Positions 59,453-64,000 of a stretch of DNA of 64,000 nt are shown piece by piece. The position numbers were made by a program, and so were the translations under genes. Position 1 is the stretch's first letter; each line of letters begins with the position of its first letter. Under the pieces are notes generated by a model, which was not told where the DNA came from, did not search any database, and worked only from the letters and a program-made list of their open reading frames with translations. This DNA comes from Guillardia theta CCMP2712 (taxonomy: Eukaryota; Cryptophyceae; Pyrenomonadales; Geminigeraceae): the NCBI RefSeq assembly GCF_000315625.1, contig NW_005434673.1, positions 1,100,843-1,164,842 of the forward strand, in the 5' to 3' direction.

Positions 59453-60626
59453 ATGTCCAGCTTTGTTCGTCTGGGGGAAGGAAGAAAGCACCCGATCTAT
59501 CCCGTCATAGCCAACAGACTCTACTTCTGCATAGGGATAGATGACTTTGTGAAGGCGAGGATTAAGGTCTGCAAGGACACAGTCTTCATCTCCTCCGATC
59601 TTCAGGTCTGTTGCAACAAGCAGCCTCCTCGCACTCACGACCTTGCCTCTCTCACAGGACAGCTACATCCCCTTCTGCGACGACTTCGGTCCTCTCAACC
59701 TCGGCACGGTCTACAAGTTCTGCAGGACCATGGAGGGGCTGCTGCAGCGACCTGACTGGCTGAGACACAAGCTCATCTACTTCTGCCCGTTGCATCCGAG
59801 GGTGTGCACAAACGCTGCGTTCCTCCTCTCTTGCTACATGCTCCTGTGCCGAGGAGCTTCGGCCAAGGAGGCGGTAGCTCCCTTTGCTGACATCCAGCCA
59901 CGGCCCTTCCTGCCCTACAGGGACGCGACGTTTGTGCGATCTGACTTCGACCTGGAGTTTGAGAGCTGCGTCAAGGGGGTGGATAAGGCGGCCAGGAACG
60001 GCTGGTTCAGCATGAGCAAGTTCGACCTGATCAGGTATGACAAGCTTAGCGACCCGCTGTTCGCCGACTTGCACGAGCTCTGCCATAAGTTCGTGGCCTT
60101 CAAGGGCCCCGTGCAGCAAGGGGAGGGCGTCTTCGATCATCGTCCTAACAAGTTCGTCAGCATCTTCAAGGAGTTGCGAGTTACGGCTGTCGTTCGACTG
60201 AACGAGGTCCGCTACTCTTCCAAGATCTTCACGGACAACGGTATCCGCCATTACGACCTCTTCTTCGAGGACTGCAGCGTACCTCCCCCCAACATCATCT
60301 CCTCCTTCTTCGACATCTGCGACCGAGAGCGCAGGGTCGCTGTCCACTGCTTCGCCGGGCTCGGGAGGACGGGGACACTGATCGCCCTGTGGATGATGCG
60401 CCACCACGGGATGTCGGCGGACGAAGCCATGGGCTGGCTGCGGGTTGTGCGTCCTGGTTGTGTCATAGGAGAGCAGCAGCACTTTCTCAAGTCCTGCGAG
60501 CACATGCAGTGGCAGGGAAACTACTGCGCGACCCCAGAGGCGAGAAAGAGCTCGTGGAGGCAGAGCATGTGCGCGAAACAGCTCAAGGAGGCGATGAGCA
60601 ACAAAAGGAGGGCAAGGCAGCAGTGA
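59453..60626 (+). CDS. cdc14: CDC14 dual-specificity protein phosphatase
   Basis: Two exons, 59453-59605 and 59658-60626, give 373 residues. The N-terminal part holds NRLYFCIG and DDFGPLNLGTVYKFC, typical of the CDC14 A-domain. The B-domain has LNEVRYSSKIFTDNGIRHYD, the FFEDC loop with the general acid Asp, and the active site VHCFAGLGRTGTLIALWMM (Cys-x5-Arg). RPGCVIGEQQHFL follows, a CDC14 signature. All catalytic residues are present. The length covers the core only; the long C-terminal regulatory tail of many homologues is missing, replaced by a short basic end (NKRRARQQ). CDC14 removes phosphate from CDK sites in mitotic exit or at cilia. Confidence 0.95.
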
Positions 60627-60944
60627 CAAGAGAGGAAGAGAGGCGAGGCGAGGAGGATTGTGTATAGTGGTGACATGTTTGTTATTATACATCTCTACAC
60701 TTGTTGATCTTTTGGTGTCAGTCGTCCTGCCAAGTAGTCAGCTGATGGAACAATCTTTTTCACGTCCTCCTATCCCTCTGCTCCTGCCCCAACCTTCTGC
60801 TCCTGCTCCTGCCGTCTCCTCCATCCCGCCTCCCCCCTCTTCCTTCCCCCTTCCCTCTCGCTCCCTTCCTCCTCCCTGACCTCGTTGTCCCAGGGGCTCA
60901 TGTATTCGTCCGCCTCATCCGCCTCGAACGTGTCCTCGCTGTAC

Positions 60945-61841
60945 TCAGCCGGCTTCCTGCTCTCCTCCAGCAGCGAGCTCGAAGTCTGCGGCCTTGTAAG
61001 CCACCTGCTGAGGCAGGTCATGGGCGGACTCGCCTGCATATAGTTCCTTCCCGAGCTGGCCTGCAGCTGCCTGCAACCCCTCCGTTATTCTCCTCCTCCT
61101 CCTCCTCCTCCTCCTCCTCCTCCTCCTCCTCCGTTATTCTCTTCCTCCGTCCTCCTCCGCCCGCCGCTCACCTTCGCTCCATGCGCGACTGCAGATACAT
61201 GTCCTGCCGCAAACTTGAGGTCGTGCACAAGCTCTGCTGTTCTTACTGTTGGGGTTATCGGCGTCTCCTCCAGCGAGCGCGAATGGTTGCCCATCCTCGA
61301 CCTCATGCGGATCGTCGGCCGCATGTTGGAGACGCGCTGAATGCTGGAAAGATATGAGAAAGAGAGGGGAGGGGAGGGGACACGGAGATGACACCGAAGG
61401 AGAAGGAGAAAAACCAGATGGAGTAGCAGGAAGTTTGGAAGGGAAGGAGGGAGGGAGGGAAGGAGGGAGGGAGGAGCAAGATCTTACTGTCGCAGAATCT
61501 GAGGGCTCTGAAGGACCTGCTTGTAGTTTGGAGAGGAGGAGGAGGAGGAACTGGCAAACGAGGTGAGGACAGGACAGGACAGGCGTCACCTTACTTCATC
61601 TTCATCCTCCGCTGCTCAGACGGGAGTGAAGGCGATCCTTGCTGCTGCCCTGAGGAGCGTGTCTTGGAGTTCCTCTGCACTGTGGGAGAGAGACACCGAG
61701 TCTCGTGCTCTATCTTCCCCTCCTCCCTCCTCGTTGCAGGAGAGAAGGCCCCGCTCCTCTGATCTGCTTTCTCCTCCTCCTTTTCCTTTCTCCTGCCCTT
61801 CCCGCCCAATCCTCTTCCTCCATTCCCCTCGTATTGCCTCG

Positions 61842-61873
<32 letters not shown>

Positions 61874-62878
61874 TCTCCTTCTCCTTCTCCTGCTCCTGCT
61901 CCTTCTCCTGCTCTGCGCGCTCTGCTCTCTCGTCGTCATCGGATGCTGCAGTGATGTCGAGGGAGGGCGAGGAGATGGTAAGAGCCACGAGCTCCTCATG
62001 CATGCTCTTGTTCTCCGTCTCTCGTACCTGCGAGGAGGATGAGGAGCGTGAAGAGGAAGGAGAGGAAGACAGCGGTGGTGCTTGTGAGGAAGAGAAGGGG
62101 GAGGCGGGGGGGTGTGGGAGGAAGGAGGAAGAGAGGAAGGGGGTGGGGAGGGGGCATGGTTTGAGTTGAGGAGGTGGAGGGGTTGGAGGAGTCTGACTAG
62201 ATTTCACCTTCTTCATCAGCTGCTGAGATCTCGGAGACAGGAGAGAAAGTAGCCTCGGCTATCAAGACGTCAGCACAACAGCACGATCTTCTTCCCACCC
62301 TTCCTCTTTCCTCTTCCTCTTCCTCTTCCTCTTCCTACCCCTGTGTCCTCCCTTTCTTTCCCCTTCTCCTTCCTCTTGTTGTTGCCTCCTCTGCTCTGCT
62401 CCTGCTCCTCTTCATCTGTCTCATCCTCGTCATCGCACCTCCAGCTGATCTCTCGTCTTGGTGGGAAGCGAAGCATTTTTTTGTTGGAGTTTCGACTTTG
62501 CTGAGATTCTTTGAAGGCAAGCTTTGTCTGTCTGCAGCGCATGCTCCTGTTGAGGTGACAGATCATGAGGAGAAGAAGAAAGAGAAGGAGCAGGAAAAGA
62601 GCGACACAGGTGGAGTGAGAACAAGACAAGAATTAAGAACATAAGAGCAAGAGGAAAGAAGGGAGAACAAATACAAGAAAGACATGAAGTGAAGTCAACC
62701 AAGGAGTGATAAGACAAGTGGGAAAACATTCGAGCTTCACCTCAGCCATCAGGTTCGAGTTCATCTCGTTGATGTCTTGCTCAAGATCCATCGCGTTTGC
62801 TAGAGTCTCTCCTACCTTGAAGGGGGTGAGGGAGGAGGAGGAAAGGAGGGGAGGGAGGAAGAGGAGGAGGAAGAGGAG

Positions 62879-62909
<31 letters not shown>

Positions 62910-63862
62910 GAAAACCTTCTCCTTGTACCGACTGATGTCAAACTTTGCGAGCCTCTCTTTCAGTGCTGACGATCGGAAACTTGATCCCCGACGTGAGTGT
63001 ATGAAGTTGGAAGTCTTATCCTGCATGAAAGAGTGTCATGAAGACGATTGATTGTGACGACGACGATGACGACGACGACGATGGTGGTGGTGGTGGTGGT
63101 GGTGATGATGATGATTATGATGGTGGTGGTGATGGTGATGATGATGATGATGATGATGATCATGATGGTGATGGTGATGGTGATGGTGATGATGACTGTT
63201 ACATGATGGTGATGGAGATGGTGGTGATGATGACGATGATCATGATCATGATGATTGCAGTTGTGTTGCAATTGCGCACCTTCTTTTCAGCCTTGTCCAC
63301 ATTTCTTTCCTCACTCTCTTCTCTCTTATGAAATCGAGTGATAAGCCTGTCCTGCTCCAATAATTCACCCCCTTTCCTCCTCCTCCTCCAGCTCCTCCTC
63401 CTCTTCCTCCTCCTCCTCCTCCTCCAGCTCCTCCTCCTCCTCCTCCTCCTCCTCCTCCTCCTATCTCACCTCCACCTCCATCGACAAGGACGATATGGTA
63501 GCCATGCTATCCTCGTTCCGAATCCCCAGGACTGTCGAGCTTCTCGGAGCCTCTTGCCTCTCACCCGAAACCTTGCTCTGCCACTACCCTTGAGGAGGAG
63601 GAGTGGAAGAGAGGAGGAGGAGTGGAAGAGAGGAGGAGGAGGAGGAGGAGGAGGAGGAGGAGGAGGAGGAGGAGGATGACAAACCTTCACACGACTTTCT
63701 CGTGAGAAGTAGAGCGGTGCGGTGCAATCTGACGCACAAGATGTAAGAGCAGCAGGAGAAGTAGGAGAAGAATTAGGATCATCTATTCATCTTACCCAGC
63801 AAAGATTTCTGAGCCAGACGTAGATCGTCGTTTCCAAGTCTAAGGCAGCAAGACGTGCAAAC
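60945..63862 (-). CDS. Coiled-coil protein with repeat-filled introns, unknown (5' end open)
   Basis: Minus-strand exons of 60-150 nt, nearly all in phase 0, join through GT-AG introns. They give DRLITRFHKREESEERNVD, SSALKERLAKFDISRYKEK, ANAMDLEQDINEMNSNLMAE, LQTDKACLQRISAKSKLQQK, ETENKSMHEELVALTIS, an EKEQEQ-rich stretch, IRMRSRMGNHSRSLEETPIT, and a last exon ending LPQQVAYKAADFELAAGG and TGA at 60947-60945. The pattern is heptad-like with basic linkers, so a filament, scaffold or myosin-tail-like role is possible, but no family is recognised. Exons at 63862-63700 are the most upstream seen; the start may lie off the window. Alternative exon choices exist in 61590-61810. Confidence 0.55.
61090..61135. 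repeat. TCC microsatellite in coiled-coil gene intron
   Basis: About 14 TCC units on the + strand, within the last intron of the minus-strand coiled-coil gene. Confidence 0.9.
63058..63260. repeat. GAC/GGT/GAT triplet microsatellite
   Basis: Compound GAC, GGT and GAT triplets over about 200 bp in an intron of the coiled-coil gene. Long Asp/Gly or His/Ile frames here are artefacts. Confidence 0.9.
63360..63675. repeat. CTCCTC and GGA tracts flanking an exon
   Basis: A CTCCTC tract at 63375-63465 and a GGA tract at 63592-63675 sit on either side of a minus-strand exon (about 63588-63470). Confidence 0.85.
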
Positions 63863-63891
63863 CTGAAGGGAACGAGAGGAGAAGATGAAGG

Positions 63892-64000
63892 AGGGAGGGA
63901 GGGAGGGAGGGAGGGAGGGAGGGAGGGAGGGAGGGAGGGAGGGAGGGAGGGAGGGAGGGAGGGAGGGAGGGAGGGAGGGAGGGAGGGAGGGAGGGAGGGA
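63892..64000. repeat. GGGA tetranucleotide repeat to the window end
   Basis: About 27 perfect GGGA units reach the last base. The true length is unknown. Confidence 0.95.

Noticed and set aside
59652-60692. 346-codon frame antisense to CDC14
   Set aside because: It is a shadow of a strongly conserved + strand gene and has no domain of its own.

Overview
The window is eukaryotic nuclear DNA from a compact protist genome. Almost every gene is broken by very short GT-AG introns (about 40-60 nt), with some GC-AG introns. Coding stretches reassemble cleanly once these are removed, and no operon or prokaryotic signal is seen. Two products carry an N-terminal ER-type signal peptide followed by a transit-like stretch with an aromatic residue at or near the expected cleavage site (17005-15947 and 55070-54177). 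This suggests an alga with a complex, secondary red plastid. A cryptophyte such as Guillardia theta fits best, but that is inference from gene style, not a database match.

Layout. 1-1296 (-): a membrane HExxH protein fused to a class II glutamine amidotransferase, cut by the window edge. 2.5-6 kb: a kelch-repeat gene with a nearly identical inverted partial copy beside it. 6-11.4 kb (-): glutathione reductase in about 22 exons, then an ABHD11-like hydrolase with a one-base frameshift. 12.4-17 kb: a PHD-finger protein, a PDZ/coiled-coil protein and a plastid-lumen candidate. 17.6-23.7 kb (+): a large secreted EGF/CUB/filamin-repeat/L-type-lectin protein. 24.3-28 kb: a single-pass coiled-coil protein and, tail to tail, a SpoU/TrmH RNA methyltransferase. 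28.8-31.5 kb: tandem universal-stress-protein domains. 32-34 kb: two small unknown genes. 35.4-39.1 kb: a PPR protein that appears to be spliced to a C-terminal SAM domain. 40.1-42 kb: a CFAP96-like ciliary protein. 42.8-46.2 kb: small secreted or membrane proteins and an intronless C-type-lectin-like membrane protein. 49.5-50.5 kb: a secreted galactose-binding-like protein. 52.3-55 kb: a myristoylation-motif protein and a plastid GNAT. 56-60.6 kb: a glycosyltransferase-like gene and a CDC14 phosphatase. 60.9-63.9 kb (-): a coiled-coil gene whose introns are packed with GGA/CTCC repeats.

Between genes lie GC-rich repeat islands (1.55-1.77, 39.3-39.6, 46.98-47.22, 50.9-51.3, 53.0-54.0 and 55.2-55.9 kb), a 434-bp element with perfect 45-bp inverted ends (46877-47310), a decayed retroelement (47.6-48.6 kb), an articulin/alveolin-like pseudogene (48.86-49.26 kb) and many micro- and minisatellites. 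The genes are unrelated housekeeping, ciliary, secretory and plastid functions, not one pathway. The most unusual proteins are the metalloprotease-like/amidotransferase fusion and the PPR-SAM fusion.
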